This document shows, piece by piece, positions 34,355 to 44,909 of a stretch of 64,000 nt of DNA (the first letter of the stretch is position 1; each line of letters starts with the position of its first letter). The stretch is from Paenibacillus aestuarii. GTDB lineage: Bacteria; Bacillota; Bacilli; Paenibacillales; NBRC-103111. Below the pieces are notes generated by a model that saw only the letters and a program-made list of their open reading frames with translations, did not search any database and was not told where the DNA came from. Position numbers and translations under genes: made by a program. The stretch lies in the NCBI RefSeq assembly GCF_027789125.1, contig NZ_JAQFVF010000033.1, positions 124,001 to 188,000 on the forward strand, read 5' to 3'.

Positions 34355-34840
34355 CTGAACGATGCCCGAGAGCTGACTCATTTCAATGAACAAGGACGAG
34401 CCCGGATGGTGGACATTTCGGACAAAACGGAAACGAAACGTTCCGCTACCGCTCGTTCCGCATTGATCATGAATGAAGCGACACTAACATTAATCAAAGA
34501 AGGCAAAATGAAAAAAGGCGACGTGCTGGCCGTAGCTCAAGTAGCTGGCATCATGGCCGCCAAGAAAACCGCCGACTGGATTCCGATGTGCCATCCGATT
34601 CCGCTGACGGGCATCGATATTCAGTTTAGCGACAATGGCAGCAATGAACTTTACATAGAAGCAACTGTACGTACGACAGGATTGACCGGTGTTGAGATGG
34701 AGGCGCTGACGGCCGTTTCTGCGGCAGCTCTAACCGTCTATGACATGTGCAAAGCGGTGGAGAAGGATATGGTGATTAGCTCTACGATGCTTATGACCAA
34801 AACCGGAGGCAAGAACGGAGATTTTCACAGAAACGCATAA
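34355..34840 (+). CDS. moaC: Cyclic pyranopterin monophosphate synthase MoaC
   Basis: This 161-residue molybdenum-cofactor enzyme has [15 protein letters not shown] and [21 protein letters not shown] with the catalytic Lys. The family N-terminus [18 protein letters not shown] is encoded upstream of the first ATG (34406). The only start-like codon that includes it is CTG at 34355, with AAGAGG eight bases upstream; no ATG, GTG or TTG is in frame before it. A non-canonical CTG start is therefore proposed. MoaC acts with MoaA on GTP-derived cyclic intermediates; moaA is not in this window. Confidence 0.9.
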   Translation: MNDARELTHFNEQGRARMVDISDKTETKRSATARSALIMNEATLTLIKEGKMKKGDVLAVAQVAGIMAAKKTADWIPMCHPIPLTGIDIQFSDNGSNELYIEATVRTTGLTGVEMEALTAVSAAALTVYDMCKAVEKDMVISSTMLMTKTGGKNGDFHRNA

Positions 34841-34884
34841 AGTAGTGGGGCTATCTCATTCAGTTCAAGGGAGAGGTGACAAGG

Positions 34885-35376
34885 ATGCGCTGGAAAGTTG
34901 CGATTTTGACAGCCAGTGACCGTGGTTACCGGGGTGAGAGAGAGGACACAAGCGCTCAGGTAATCCGCGAGCTGGTCGAGGAAGAGATTCAAGGCGAAAT
35001 TATCGAGTACCGGGTCGTTCCGGATGAGATGGACGAAATTATGGCTTCATTAATTGAGATGACGGATTACTACCAAGCAGATTTGATCTTGACGACCGGT
35101 GGTACCGGACTCGCGCCGCGCGACGTGACGCCAGAGGCGACGCTGAACGTGATTGACCGCGTCGCTCCAGGTTTCGCGGAGGCCATGCGCATGATTTCGA
35201 TGCAAAAAACGCCGAGAGCCATGCTGTCGCGCGCAGTATCCGGGATTCGCGGACGCACGCTGATCATTAACCTGCCGGGCAGTCCCAAAGGCGTGCAGGA
35301 GAATTTGATGGCGATCATCGACCAGCTGCCGCATGCGCTGGCGATCTTAACGGGCAAAGAAGGCGATCACGGATGA
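34885..35376 (+). CDS. moaB: MogA/MoaB-family molybdenum cofactor protein
   Basis: This 163-residue protein of the MPT-binding fold has VAILTASDRGYRGEREDTS, TTGGTGLAPRDVTPEAT (substrate loop with the catalytic Asp) and LINLPGSPKGVQE. It adenylates molybdopterin before metal insertion. The ATG at 34885 lies after GAGAGGTG; a GTG nine nt earlier is within that site. The stop overlaps the next gene (ATGA). Confidence 0.93.
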   Translation: MRWKVAILTASDRGYRGEREDTSAQVIRELVEEEIQGEIIEYRVVPDEMDEIMASLIEMTDYYQADLILTTGGTGLAPRDVTPEATLNVIDRVAPGFAEAMRMISMQKTPRAMLSRAVSGIRGRTLIINLPGSPKGVQENLMAIIDQLPHALAILTGKEGDHG

Positions 35377-36386
35377 TGAAACCGGAGTCGATGCTGCGCG
35401 AAGTAAAAGTTGAAGATGCGGTAGGCATGATCCTGCCGCATGATCTTACGCAAATCTTGCCGGGAACGTTCAAAGGACGGTTGTTCCGCAAAGGTCATCA
35501 AGTGACCGAGGCAGACATTCCGGCGCTGCTGAGTATCGGCAAAGAGCATATTTATGCGATGGAGCTGCAGGAAGGCTATTTGCATGAAGACGAGGCTGCT
35601 ATACGTATGGCGCGCGCTATTGCAGGCGAACATGTAGTTCTGACCGAGCCTCATGAGGGCAAGGTGAATGTGAAATCAGCGATTGATGGCCTTGTGAAAA
35701 TCAATCGGGCCTTTGTCGATCACGTGAATGCGATCGATCAAATCGTCATGTCGACCGTGCGTTCCAATACGGTTGTGAAACAAGGCGCTTCCCTCGTCGG
35801 CACGCGGGTCATTCCGCTGATTGTCGAGGAAGCGAAGATTGTCGAAATTGAGCGGCTGGCTGCCGACATGCGTGCTGAAGGCGCTGTGTTGGTCGAAGTG
35901 AAGCCGTTCAGGAAGCTGCGCGTCGGAGTGATTACGACGGGCAGCGAGGTGTTTAAGGGGCGAATTCAAGATAAATTCGGCCCGATTGTCCGGGAGAAGG
36001 TCGCGCAGCTCGGCTCTGAGGTTGTTGTGGGGCGCCTCGTGACGGATGACAGCGAGGCGATTGTTCGGGAAATCCACGCGGTGCAGGCGCTGGGTGTGGA
36101 TTTGATCTTGGTCACCGGCGGCATGTCGGTGGACCCGGACGACCGTACTCCAGGCGCGATTAAGCAGGCCGGCGCGCGTGTGGTCAGCTACGGCACGCCG
36201 ATGCTGCCGGGGTCGATGCTGATGATCGCCTATCTGGGCGATGTGCCGGTAATGGGGCTGCCGGGTTGTGTGATGCATGACCCGTACACGTCTTTTGATG
36301 TGCTGCTCCCACGCATCTGCGCGGGCGAAGAGATTACACGCAGCGACATTACTGAGATGGGATATGGCGGTTTTTATCAGTGTTAG
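35373..36386 (+). CDS. Molybdopterin-binding protein, MoeA-related
   Basis: This 337-residue protein has an N-terminal region (about 1-150) unlike the full MoeA N-domains and a C-terminal MPT-binding domain: VGVITTGSEVFKGRIQDKFG, then LVTGGMSVDPDDRTPGAIKQ. It is shorter than canonical MoeA (about 400). It may insert molybdate or act as a cofactor-binding regulator. It is translationally coupled to moaB through a 4-nt overlap, within a moaC-moaB-moeA-like group. Confidence 0.85.
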   Translation: MMKPESMLREVKVEDAVGMILPHDLTQILPGTFKGRLFRKGHQVTEADIPALLSIGKEHIYAMELQEGYLHEDEAAIRMARAIAGEHVVLTEPHEGKVNVKSAIDGLVKINRAFVDHVNAIDQIVMSTVRSNTVVKQGASLVGTRVIPLIVEEAKIVEIERLAADMRAEGAVLVEVKPFRKLRVGVITTGSEVFKGRIQDKFGPIVREKVAQLGSEVVVGRLVTDDSEAIVREIHAVQALGVDLILVTGGMSVDPDDRTPGAIKQAGARVVSYGTPMLPGSMLMIAYLGDVPVMGLPGCVMHDPYTSFDVLLPRICAGEEITRSDITEMGYGGFYQC

Positions 36387-36504
36387 CGCGGACTTAGCCG
36401 CGTAATTAGGCTGCGCTGACAAAGTTCGGCAGTTTTTCCCGGGAAATAATGTCCGAAAAACGGGGAACATGCTAAAGTTGTAGTTCGATATTTTTGCCTC
36501 GCTG

Positions 36505-36672
36505 GCGGGTGGCGGCGCTCCTAAAGCGTCAAAAATGCTTTAGAACAACTCGCGTATGCCCGGAGGTGCTGTAGAGCGTCGAATCCGCTTTAGAGCAGCT
36601 GCGGGCGTGTCGAAAAGGTGTTGTAAAGCGGTAAGCCTCTTTACAGCTGTTGGGCTGCGCACGCGTAAAGAG
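36505..36672. repeat. Three tandem imperfect 50-bp hairpin repeats
   Basis: The 374-nt gap before tatA contains three copies of a unit built on TA(A/G)AGCG, an 8-nt loop and (G)CTTTA, centred near 36530, 36580 and 36633. Each is followed by a G/C-rich CAGCTGCGGGC-like segment. A fourth partial TAAAGAGC lies at 36666. Each unit can fold into a hairpin; TGTAAAG/CTTTACA in the third is perfect. No coding potential is evident. It could be an intergenic repeat family or part of the tatA leader. Confidence 0.6.
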
Positions 36673-36760
36673 CATGGTTCTGACAACGGAGACGCACTTG
36701 TACGGGTTTATATTTTTCTGCAACGTTTACTTTCGCTTTTCGTTTGGAGATGACAACTTT

Positions 36761-37096
36761 ATGTTTCAAAATATCGGCTTCACTGAAATTTTGTTGATTG
36801 CGGTCGTGGCCCTGATCCTATTCGGGCCGCAAAAATTGCCTGAACTCGGGCGCACGCTGGGGCGTGCGATCTTCGAGTTCAAGAAGAGCACGCGCGACCT
36901 GCTGAGCGACGCGCCTGCTTCACCGCCGGCGACCGCCACGCCGCCGGCTCCAGCTGCGCCGCAGCCAAGCGTAGCGGCGCCTGCTGAGGTGCCCGCCGCC
37001 ACGACGGAAGCGGCGGGTTCGACTGAGGCTGCAGCAGCGCAGCCTGCAGCCCCTGCGGCGAAGGCGCCGAGCAATCCGCGGCGCCTGCCAGACTAG
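36761..37096 (+). CDS. tatA: Twin-arginine translocase subunit TatA
   Basis: This 111-residue protein has an N-terminal helix ([20 protein letters not shown], with the conserved FGP hinge) and an amphipathic helix ([19 protein letters not shown]). An unusually long Ala/Pro tail of about 60 residues follows. TatA oligomers form the protein-conducting element for folded proteins. GGAGATGACAACTTT precedes the ATG. tatC follows 61 nt later. Confidence 0.93.
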   Translation: MFQNIGFTEILLIAVVALILFGPQKLPELGRTLGRAIFEFKKSTRDLLSDAPASPPATATPPAPAAPQPSVAAPAEVPAATTEAAGSTEAAAAQPAAPAAKAPSNPRRLPD

Positions 37097-37136
37097 GCGT
37101 CCGGACGGAGGTCCGGCCGCGCCGTTTTTTTCATTT
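37096..37136 (+). terminator. Hairpin with T run between tatA and tatC
   Basis: CCGGAC / GTCCGG with flanking GGCG / CGCC and a run of seven T. It has terminator form but lies inside the tatA-tatC unit, so it may set a tatA:tatC ratio. Confidence 0.65.
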
Positions 37137-37157
37137 CCCTATTTAGGCTGGTGAACC

Positions 37158-37916
37158 ATGACTACGAACGAAGAAATGTCGCTGGTGGAGCATCTGGGTG
37201 AGCTTCGTAAGCGATTGATGTCGATATTGATCGTATTGGTGATCGGCATGGTCGGCGGTCTGATTGCGGCCAAACCGATCATCCGTTATTTGAAAAACAT
37301 TCCGCCAGCAAGCGGAATCGGTTGGAACGTATTTTCGCCATGGGACGCGCTGCGTCTTTATATGAACTTTGGACTGGCCGTGGGGGCTTTGATTACGCTT
37401 CCCGTTGCGCTCTATCATATCTGGGCGTTCGTCAAACCAGGCTTGCATGAAACCGAGCAAAAAGCATCGGTTATATATATTCCGGCAGCTTTTGTGCTAT
37501 TTTTGCTGGGCATTGCATTCGGATATTTTGTTGTGTTCCCGATGGCCTTTTACTTTACGTCTTCGATCAGTAAGAGTCTGGACATTACCGAGATGTACGG
37601 CGCCGCGCAATATTTCTCATTTATGTTCAACATCATTCTTCCGCTGGCCCTTGTTTTCGAGATGCCGATTGTCGTCATGTTTTTGACGAAGATCCGTCTG
37701 TTGAACCCAAAGCGGCTGCACAAATTACGGAGATATGCCTATATGTTGATGGTTGTTTTGGCGACGATCATCACACCGCCTGATGCCATTTCGGCCATTC
37801 TTGTATCAATTCCACTTATTATTTTGTATGAATTCAGTGTGTTCTTGTCGGGGATTATCTATCGGAAGCAGCTGGTTCAGGATGCGGAGTGGGAGCGCGA
37901 GTATGGTGCGAAATAA
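37158..37916 (+). CDS. tatC: Twin-arginine translocase subunit TatC
   Basis: This 252-residue protein has six helices. The N-terminal SLVEHLGELRKRLM is the twin-arginine signal recognition region, and the FVKPGLHETEQK loop is diagnostic. Glu residues of the first cytoplasmic segment are retained. It recognises RR-signal peptides and recruits TatA. It belongs to the conserved tat-groE neighbourhood. Confidence 0.96.
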   Translation: MTTNEEMSLVEHLGELRKRLMSILIVLVIGMVGGLIAAKPIIRYLKNIPPASGIGWNVFSPWDALRLYMNFGLAVGALITLPVALYHIWAFVKPGLHETEQKASVIYIPAAFVLFLLGIAFGYFVVFPMAFYFTSSISKSLDITEMYGAAQYFSFMFNIILPLALVFEMPIVVMFLTKIRLLNPKRLHKLRRYAYMLMVVLATIITPPDAISAILVSIPLIILYEFSVFLSGIIYRKQLVQDAEWEREYGAK

Positions 37917-37940
37917 GCGCCGAGGCTCACACCAGCCAGA

Positions 37941-37972
37941 CAGTCTGCTAGTCGAAAGCAGGCTGTTTTTTG
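37941..37972 (+). terminator. Terminator after tatC
   Basis: CAGTCTGCT / AGCAGGCTG stem followed by six T residues. Confidence 0.8.
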
Positions 37973-38066
37973 TTTATTTAAACCTTCTGTAAAGGAGAGA
38001 ATATTTATTTGCTGTTTGGGTAGAATGAGGTGGGTGCTCGAAAGATTGAAAAATGTGTAAAAGGAC

Positions 38067-38095
38067 TTGCAAAAACTGTTTGATTTGATTATCAT
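38067..38095 (+). promoter_or_regulatory. groESL sigma-A promoter
   Basis: TTGCAA (38067-38072) and TATCAT (38090-38095) with 17 bp between, immediately upstream of the CIRCE element. Confidence 0.8.
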
Positions 38096-38106
38096 AAGAA
38101 TTGTTG

Positions 38107-38133
38107 TTAGCACTAAAGAGGTTCGAGTGCTAA
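38107..38133 (+). promoter_or_regulatory. CIRCE operator (HrcA binding site)
   Basis: TTAGCACTA, 9 nt, GAGTGCTAA: an inverted repeat that matches the CIRCE consensus with one change in the left arm. It lies 12 nt after the -10 box, so HrcA should repress groESL and release it on heat shock. Confidence 0.95.
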
Positions 38134-38182
38134 AGTAGCAACCAATACACCTATTACCCATTCCTGAAGGAGGCTATTTTCC

Positions 38183-38464
38183 ATGATCAGACCGTTAGGT
38201 GATCGCGTAGTCATTGAAGCCATTGCGAAAGAGGAGACAACTGCGAGCGGCATCGTGCTGCCAGATTCAGCTAAGGAAAAACCGCAAGAAGGTAAAGTAC
38301 TTGCTGTAGGCGCAGGCGCTATTAAAGATGGAGTTCGCGTTTCGCTGGAAGTTAAAGAAGGCGACCGCATCATTTTCTCCAAATACGCTGGAACTGAAGT
38401 GAAATACGAAGGCCGCGAACTGTTGATCTTGCGCGAAAGCGATATTCTCGCTGTACTAGCCTAA
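38183..38464 (+). CDS. groES: Co-chaperonin GroES
   Basis: This 93-residue protein has the full GroES pattern [14 protein letters not shown], the mobile loop region [19 protein letters not shown] and [19 protein letters not shown] C-terminal motifs. It caps GroEL. AAGGAGG lies upstream of the ATG. It is controlled by the CIRCE element and co-transcribed with groEL. Confidence 0.98.
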   Translation: MIRPLGDRVVIEAIAKEETTASGIVLPDSAKEKPQEGKVLAVGAGAIKDGVRVSLEVKEGDRIIFSKYAGTEVKYEGRELLILRESDILAVLA

Positions 38465-38530
38465 TTTAGCAGGCCTATAGATCGAAGTATACTTAGTTTT
38501 TTCGTAAAGCAACTTACTTATGTACATTAA

Positions 38531-40183
<1,653 letters not shown>

Positions 40184-40220
40184 AAAAGGCCATTAGCCCA
40201 TCAGGTATATAATCATCAAG

Positions 40221-40247
40221 ACCTCTCAGGAAAACTGAGAGGTTTTT
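40221..40247 (+). terminator. Terminator of groESL
   Basis: ACCTCTCAG / CTGAGAGGT stem with a GAAAA loop and a six-T tail. The following 288 nt to the next gene are AT-rich and hold no convincing promoter or ORF. Confidence 0.92.
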
Positions 40248-40535
40248 TATTATGTTCCGATTTTTTTAACACTATTGATGCTTTATGGTGCACTGATTCT
40301 TATAGAGTTCCGCTTTTATAAATTTAATAGGTCATAAGTAACGGAATGAATGCTTATCTACTAATGCTTAAGGTATAAAGCTTTTAAAATGGCGGCTTTG
40401 CTACAAAGAAAGCGATTCATCGCAAATGTGTCAATATTTGTATATATATGTCATTTACCTTTACTGCTTAATACTGTATCCTAGAACATAGATTAAAAAA
40501 TTAAAAATGGTTATGGGGTTGTGGGGTAGAAAAAT

Positions 40536-41867
40536 ATGCATATAAACTTATTAGATTTTGATCAAGTGCTTTTTTATACCAGGGATGCATTAACACGAGT
40601 TTATCAGGAAGCTTTTCGATTACATGGATTTTCTATTACTGAAGAGCAGTTAATGGAAATTGAGGGGCAATCCATCGTTGATCTATTCGATAAACTAAAT
40701 ATTCAAGATGACAGTATACGTACCAACATACGCAGATACAAAAAAGATAACTACAAATCTTATTTTAAGTATATTATTCCTAATTTAGACTTGATTAATA
40801 TGCCAGATAAAGTGATCGTTTCCAATGCTAGTAGTGAAGATATTGCTGAAATACTCACTTACTATAATATCACGGATGTCATGGGGATTATTGGTAGAGA
40901 CTTGGTAGAAAGAATGAAGCCTCACCCGGATCCTTATGTAAAAGCTATTCATACGTTTCCTGCAGAGAGCTATACTATTTATGAAGACAGTGATACAGGG
41001 CTTGCTGCCGCCGAAGCTGCAATAAAAGCTGTTGGTTCTAGATATAAGATTAATATTATAAAAGTAGAATTAGAAGTATCCGAACTCAAAGGAGGCAGCG
41101 GTCAACTAATACGTAAACTGAATAATAAAATAGATAAGATCACAGAAACTAATTCTGCATTAATGACTTTAATGAGAAACAGCATTCCTGTTCCTGAAAT
41201 ATATTTCTCAAACAATGATAAGATTATTATGGACTATGTGGATGGGGACTTGTTATGTAACCAATATTCTAATGAAAAACATTTTAAAAAGTTAATGGCC
41301 TTACAAGATAATATAAAGAAGATCAATTACATTAACGGTTGTTCTACAGATACATATGTTAGAAGGCTAGAAAGCCATAGTAAGTATTTTTCAGCTGACT
41401 CTGAGTTAACTTATACGTTTAATTATTGCTCTAGATATTTACTTGAACATCAGGAGATTTTTAATCGTGAGAGGTCTTTTTGTCATGGGGATTTCACTCT
41501 CTCTAATATAATCGTTAAAGATAATGACCTTATTGTTATTGATCCCAATATTAATGAGAATACCATGAGTAGTTGGCTGTTAGATATTTCTAAACTTCTG
41601 CAATCAACGAGGGGATATGAGTACGTTTTTGGTATTTCGAATAAAGCGAATGATCTGGAGTTAACTGGTCTTCGGAAGAATATCATGAATTCTCTTTCTC
41701 CCGAACTTGTTCCCCTCGTGGAAATACTTGAATTAAGCCATTGGCTAAGAATGTTAAAGTATAAAAAAGAAATAGGGCACAATGATTTTCTTAAAGCTCG
41801 AGATATGACAATAACTATTTTAAAGGAGTTAAAATCCAATTCATGGCAAACTCAGCTGTTATACTAG
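40536..41867 (+). CDS. HAD phosphatase-APH/choline-kinase-like fusion
   Basis: This 443-residue two-domain protein has an N-terminal HAD domain (about 1-180) with LLDFDQVL (Asp7/Asp9), motif II VIVSNASS, Lys in MKPHPDPY and motif IV YEDSDTGLAAAEAA. The C-terminal domain (about 185-440) is an APH/choline-kinase-like fold with IMDYVDGDLL (hinge), CHGDFTLSNIIV (catalytic Asp, Asn) and a VIDPN metal motif. Both halves keep key residues. It overlaps a nucleotidyltransferase gene by 25 nt, which suggests sequential steps that make a nucleotide-activated small molecule. DNA is much more AT-rich than groEL. The substrate is unknown. Confidence 0.8.
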   Translation: MHINLLDFDQVLFYTRDALTRVYQEAFRLHGFSITEEQLMEIEGQSIVDLFDKLNIQDDSIRTNIRRYKKDNYKSYFKYIIPNLDLINMPDKVIVSNASSEDIAEILTYYNITDVMGIIGRDLVERMKPHPDPYVKAIHTFPAESYTIYEDSDTGLAAAEAAIKAVGSRYKINIIKVELEVSELKGGSGQLIRKLNNKIDKITETNSALMTLMRNSIPVPEIYFSNNDKIIMDYVDGDLLCNQYSNEKHFKKLMALQDNIKKINYINGCSTDTYVRRLESHSKYFSADSELTYTFNYCSRYLLEHQEIFNRERSFCHGDFTLSNIIVKDNDLIVIDPNINENTMSSWLLDISKLLQSTRGYEYVFGISNKANDLELTGLRKNIMNSLSPELVPLVEILELSHWLRMLKYKKEIGHNDFLKARDMTITILKELKSNSWQTQLLY

Positions 41868-42517
41868 CAGGCGGATTAAGTACTCGATATGGCAAAAATA
41901 AAATTCTTGAAGAGTTTAAAGGAAAGACATTAATTGATTATAGTTTAGAGTTTTGCGATGAAAATAATATCAATAAAAAAGTTGTGGTTTACTACGACGA
42001 ATCCATTGCCTATTACTTGAAAGAGAAATATCGCGATCTCATTGAAAAAGGCCAACTTGTAATAGTCAAACGCCCCAATTCGCCCGAAGGGACAGGAATG
42101 TCCCTTAGAACTGGGGCCGAAATGGCTAACGATCGATTCATCGTTTTATTTGGTGATAACTACTATAAAGGAAAAATAAATGATATTAGCGATCAAAATA
42201 TAGCCACATACTTGAATAAAAATGAAGATGAAAAAAATCTTCGTTTTGCGGCGATCGTTGGAAACAATATCATTGAAAAACCTCATAATTACAAAAGTGG
42301 CCCATTCTTCACCGGATATATGATTCTCAATAAAAATGACGTACTAAACCAGCCTGTTGTCTTATCGAAAAGAGGAGAAGTGGAAATTACGGATATTTTT
42401 AACAATTGTAAGAATAAAAAGGTCATAGAGTTAGACATTTCATGGGAGGAAATCACGTACATTGAAGATTACAGTAAAATGGAATCATATATTCTACAAA
42501 ATAACAAAAAACAATAA
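41843..42517 (+). CDS. Nucleotidyltransferase, LicC/sugar-NTP type
   Basis: This 224-residue protein has VILAGGLSTRYGKNKILEEF (nucleotide loop and Lys), RPNSPEGTGMSLRTGAEMA and IVLFGDNYYKGKI (metal Asp), the pattern of small NTP-transferases such as phosphocholine cytidylyltransferase or sugar-1-P nucleotidyltransferases. It overlaps the kinase fusion by 25 nt and precedes a membrane glycosyltransferase set, so it probably activates the product of that kinase. The nucleotide and substrate are not known. Confidence 0.82.
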   Translation: MANSAVILAGGLSTRYGKNKILEEFKGKTLIDYSLEFCDENNINKKVVVYYDESIAYYLKEKYRDLIEKGQLVIVKRPNSPEGTGMSLRTGAEMANDRFIVLFGDNYYKGKINDISDQNIATYLNKNEDEKNLRFAAIVGNNIIEKPHNYKSGPFFTGYMILNKNDVLNQPVVLSKRGEVEITDIFNNCKNKKVIELDISWEEITYIEDYSKMESYILQNNKKQ

Positions 42518-42526
42518 GGTGCGATT

Positions 42527-44125
42527 ATGAAGCTTTTGAAATACGTAATACCTACGGTAATTGCAATTTTGGCACTTTCACTTTCTTTTTATACTGAAAA
42601 ATTCTTTAGGGTAGGACAGCCAACACAAATCTTCACTTACTATTCTTCAAAGTTAATCTATTTTCTTTTTATCTTTTTCGGCTCTAAATTTCTTTATCAC
42701 TTCGGGTCTTTTTTAATAAAAAAGGACCTATTTTATTTGAAATGGGGACGTAATTTTATTTTTCATTTGGTCCCTTTGATAGTGGCATTAATTTTTGCAT
42801 GGCCTGGTATCTTCGTATGGGATGAATTTGGAACTTATGATTATGCTAGTAGATTCATTCTTGATAATTGGCAGTCCTATCTAACTGTTTACTACTATAT
42901 TATTAATCTTTATATCTTCCCTTCTGTTGGGACAATTGTATTGGTGAACATTGTAATTTTTTCTTTAGTTAGCTCTTGGATTATTACACACTTAACAATT
43001 TCGTTGTCCAATATTAAATTGAGATGGTTACTATTCCTTTTTACTGGAATAGGATTTCTATCACCGGCTATATTGTTTAGTTTATTAATGACCTACAGAA
43101 GTTCTATGATAGCCTCGTTTGAATTGTTGCTATGTGGGTTGTTATATTTATTAGCTCGAAAGAAAATACAAATCAATCTACCTAAATTGATACTAATTTG
43201 TCTACTTACCGTAATACTTTCTGTTTGGCGAAAAGAAGGAATTTATCATTTAATTTTGGTTCCATTATTTTTATTAGTTTTTTTCCGTCACTACTTAAAT
43301 AGGAAGACCTTAGTATGCTTTTTCATTGCTGTTTTAGGGGGATATTTTATTTTAGATGTTGCATACTCTCACTTCACAAACCAGCAGAATACTACAATGG
43401 ATACAATGAGGTATGAATTAACAGCCTATATGAACCCCCTTTCTAATATTCTAGCGGATAAAAATGCTTCTATTGATGCCACAGCTATCGTTACTTTTAA
43501 TAAAGTTATTGATGTTGAGAAAACTAAGCAGCTTTCTTATCATTATGAATCTCCTAGTTTTTGGGATGGTGGCGTTCGAGAGAAATTTACTAGCAGCGAC
43601 CTCCGCGCTTTCAAGAGGGCATATTGGAAGACTGTATGGGCCAATAAAGATATATTTGTTTCAGCTCGATTAAGAACGATGCTTGGCGCTTCAGGATTTT
43701 CAATTAAAGGGTATTACCCCAGCAGTAGTATATATAATTATTTGTCTGGTATAAAGAGTAGAGAGGGAGATTTTAGTAGAGACACTGTTCTTACACAAAA
43801 ATTGAATTATCCAATTAATCTATGGCTGGATTCAAAAATCGTCAGTTATCTTGAATTTTCAAAGAAGCATTTGATTGTTTTTTGGAATTTCACCCCCCTA
43901 CTTTTGATACTGCTGGTAATATTTATTAGAACATTTAGTTTTAAAAATCCCCTTGTATGGATTAATACAATTGTATTGGCGAGAATTCCAGTATTATTTG
44001 TTCTGGAGCCAGGAAGTTATTTTATGTATTATTATCCAATGTATTTAAGCGGAGTATATATAATCTTCATTTATTTAATAGAAAAAGCAAGTTACAATGT
44101 TTCCAGAGGTGTCTCGCATGGATAA
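42527..44125 (+). CDS. Polytopic membrane protein, GT-C-like
   Basis: This 532-residue protein has about eleven hydrophobic segments. The first large extracytoplasmic loop carries WPGIFVWDEFGTYDYA, an acidic motif like that of GT-C glycosyltransferases using lipid-linked sugars. A soluble segment (about 285-435) is followed by C-terminal helices. It lies before GtrB-like and GtrA-like genes, the arrangement of three-component Gtr modification systems. It overlaps the next gene by 8 nt. The acceptor is unknown. Confidence 0.7.
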   Translation: MKLLKYVIPTVIAILALSLSFYTEKFFRVGQPTQIFTYYSSKLIYFLFIFFGSKFLYHFGSFLIKKDLFYLKWGRNFIFHLVPLIVALIFAWPGIFVWDEFGTYDYASRFILDNWQSYLTVYYYIINLYIFPSVGTIVLVNIVIFSLVSSWIITHLTISLSNIKLRWLLFLFTGIGFLSPAILFSLLMTYRSSMIASFELLLCGLLYLLARKKIQINLPKLILICLLTVILSVWRKEGIYHLILVPLFLLVFFRHYLNRKTLVCFFIAVLGGYFILDVAYSHFTNQQNTTMDTMRYELTAYMNPLSNILADKNASIDATAIVTFNKVIDVEKTKQLSYHYESPSFWDGGVREKFTSSDLRAFKRAYWKTVWANKDIFVSARLRTMLGASGFSIKGYYPSSSIYNYLSGIKSREGDFSRDTVLTQKLNYPINLWLDSKIVSYLEFSKKHLIVFWNFTPLLLILLVIFIRTFSFKNPLVWINTIVLARIPVLFVLEPGSYFMYYYPMYLSGVYIIFIYLIEKASYNVSRGVSHG

Positions 44126-44909
44126 GATTTTGCTGTTTATTCCTATGTATAATTGCCAATCACAAATTTATAGGGTTTTGGAAAAAGTAAGTAAGTCTTC
44201 GGTTTATGATCTAGTCACCGAAATCATAGTAATAGATAATCATTCTAAAGATGATTCACTACAAATCGCACAGCAAGCAATCAATAAATTCCAGATGACT
44301 AAGTGCTTGTTAACTCAAAATATACAAAACGTAGGTTTAGGTGGATCCCATAAATCAGCTTTTAAGTATGCTGAATTGCACGGTTTTGATTACCTTATTG
44401 TATTACATGGGGATGATCAAGGTAATATTAACGATTTTGCTCAGATAATAGTAAATAAGTTGTATCAAAAATATGATGCGATCCTTGGTTCAAGATTCTC
44501 CAAAGGTTCTCGGACAGTGGGATACTCTAAGTTCCGGATATTTGGGAATCATGTTTTCAATACATTGATTTCAATTATTTGTTTCAAAACAATAAATGAT
44601 CTGGGCTCCGGATTGAATATGTATAAAGTCTCAAGTTTAAAATATTCCATAACCTTTCCAGATAATCTTATTTTTAATGTCTTTATGTTAATGGCACATG
44701 TTTCATATGGACAAAGGATTGTTTTTTTGCCAATCACATGGACAGAAGAAGATCAAGTTTCAAATGTTAAGATGTTCAGTCAGACTCTCGAAATGTCTAA
44801 ATATTTACTAAAGTATTTTGTATACCGCAAATCTTTTTTAAATAAGGAACACAGAATCAATTCCAATTCTGAGTATGAGTTTAATATTATCTATCGGTTA
44901 GAATCATGA
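44118..44909 (+). CDS. GT2 polyprenyl-phosphate sugar transferase, GtrB-like
   Basis: This 263-residue GT2 enzyme has ILLFIPMYNCQSQIYRVLEK, IVIDNHSKDDS, LGGSHKSAFKYA, IVLHGDDQGN (DxD-like) and GSRFSKGSRTVGYSKFRIFG, a DPM1/GtrB-type pattern. It would load a sugar onto undecaprenyl phosphate. The start ATG at 44118 has AGAGGTG upstream. It overlaps a GtrA-like gene by 4 nt. No C-terminal helices are visible, so it is a soluble or peripheral form. Confidence 0.85.
   Translation: MDKILLFIPMYNCQSQIYRVLEKVSKSSVYDLVTEIIVIDNHSKDDSLQIAQQAINKFQMTKCLLTQNIQNVGLGGSHKSAFKYAELHGFDYLIVLHGDDQGNINDFAQIIVNKLYQKYDAILGSRFSKGSRTVGYSKFRIFGNHVFNTLISIICFKTINDLGSGLNMYKVSSLKYSITFPDNLIFNVFMLMAHVSYGQRIVFLPITWTEEDQVSNVKMFSQTLEMSKYLLKYFVYRKSFLNKEHRINSNSEYEFNIIYRLES

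Noticed and set aside
36505..36672. Possible CRISPR array
   Set aside because: The repeats are imperfect throughout, there are only three, spacers are not distinct from repeats, and no cas genes are present.
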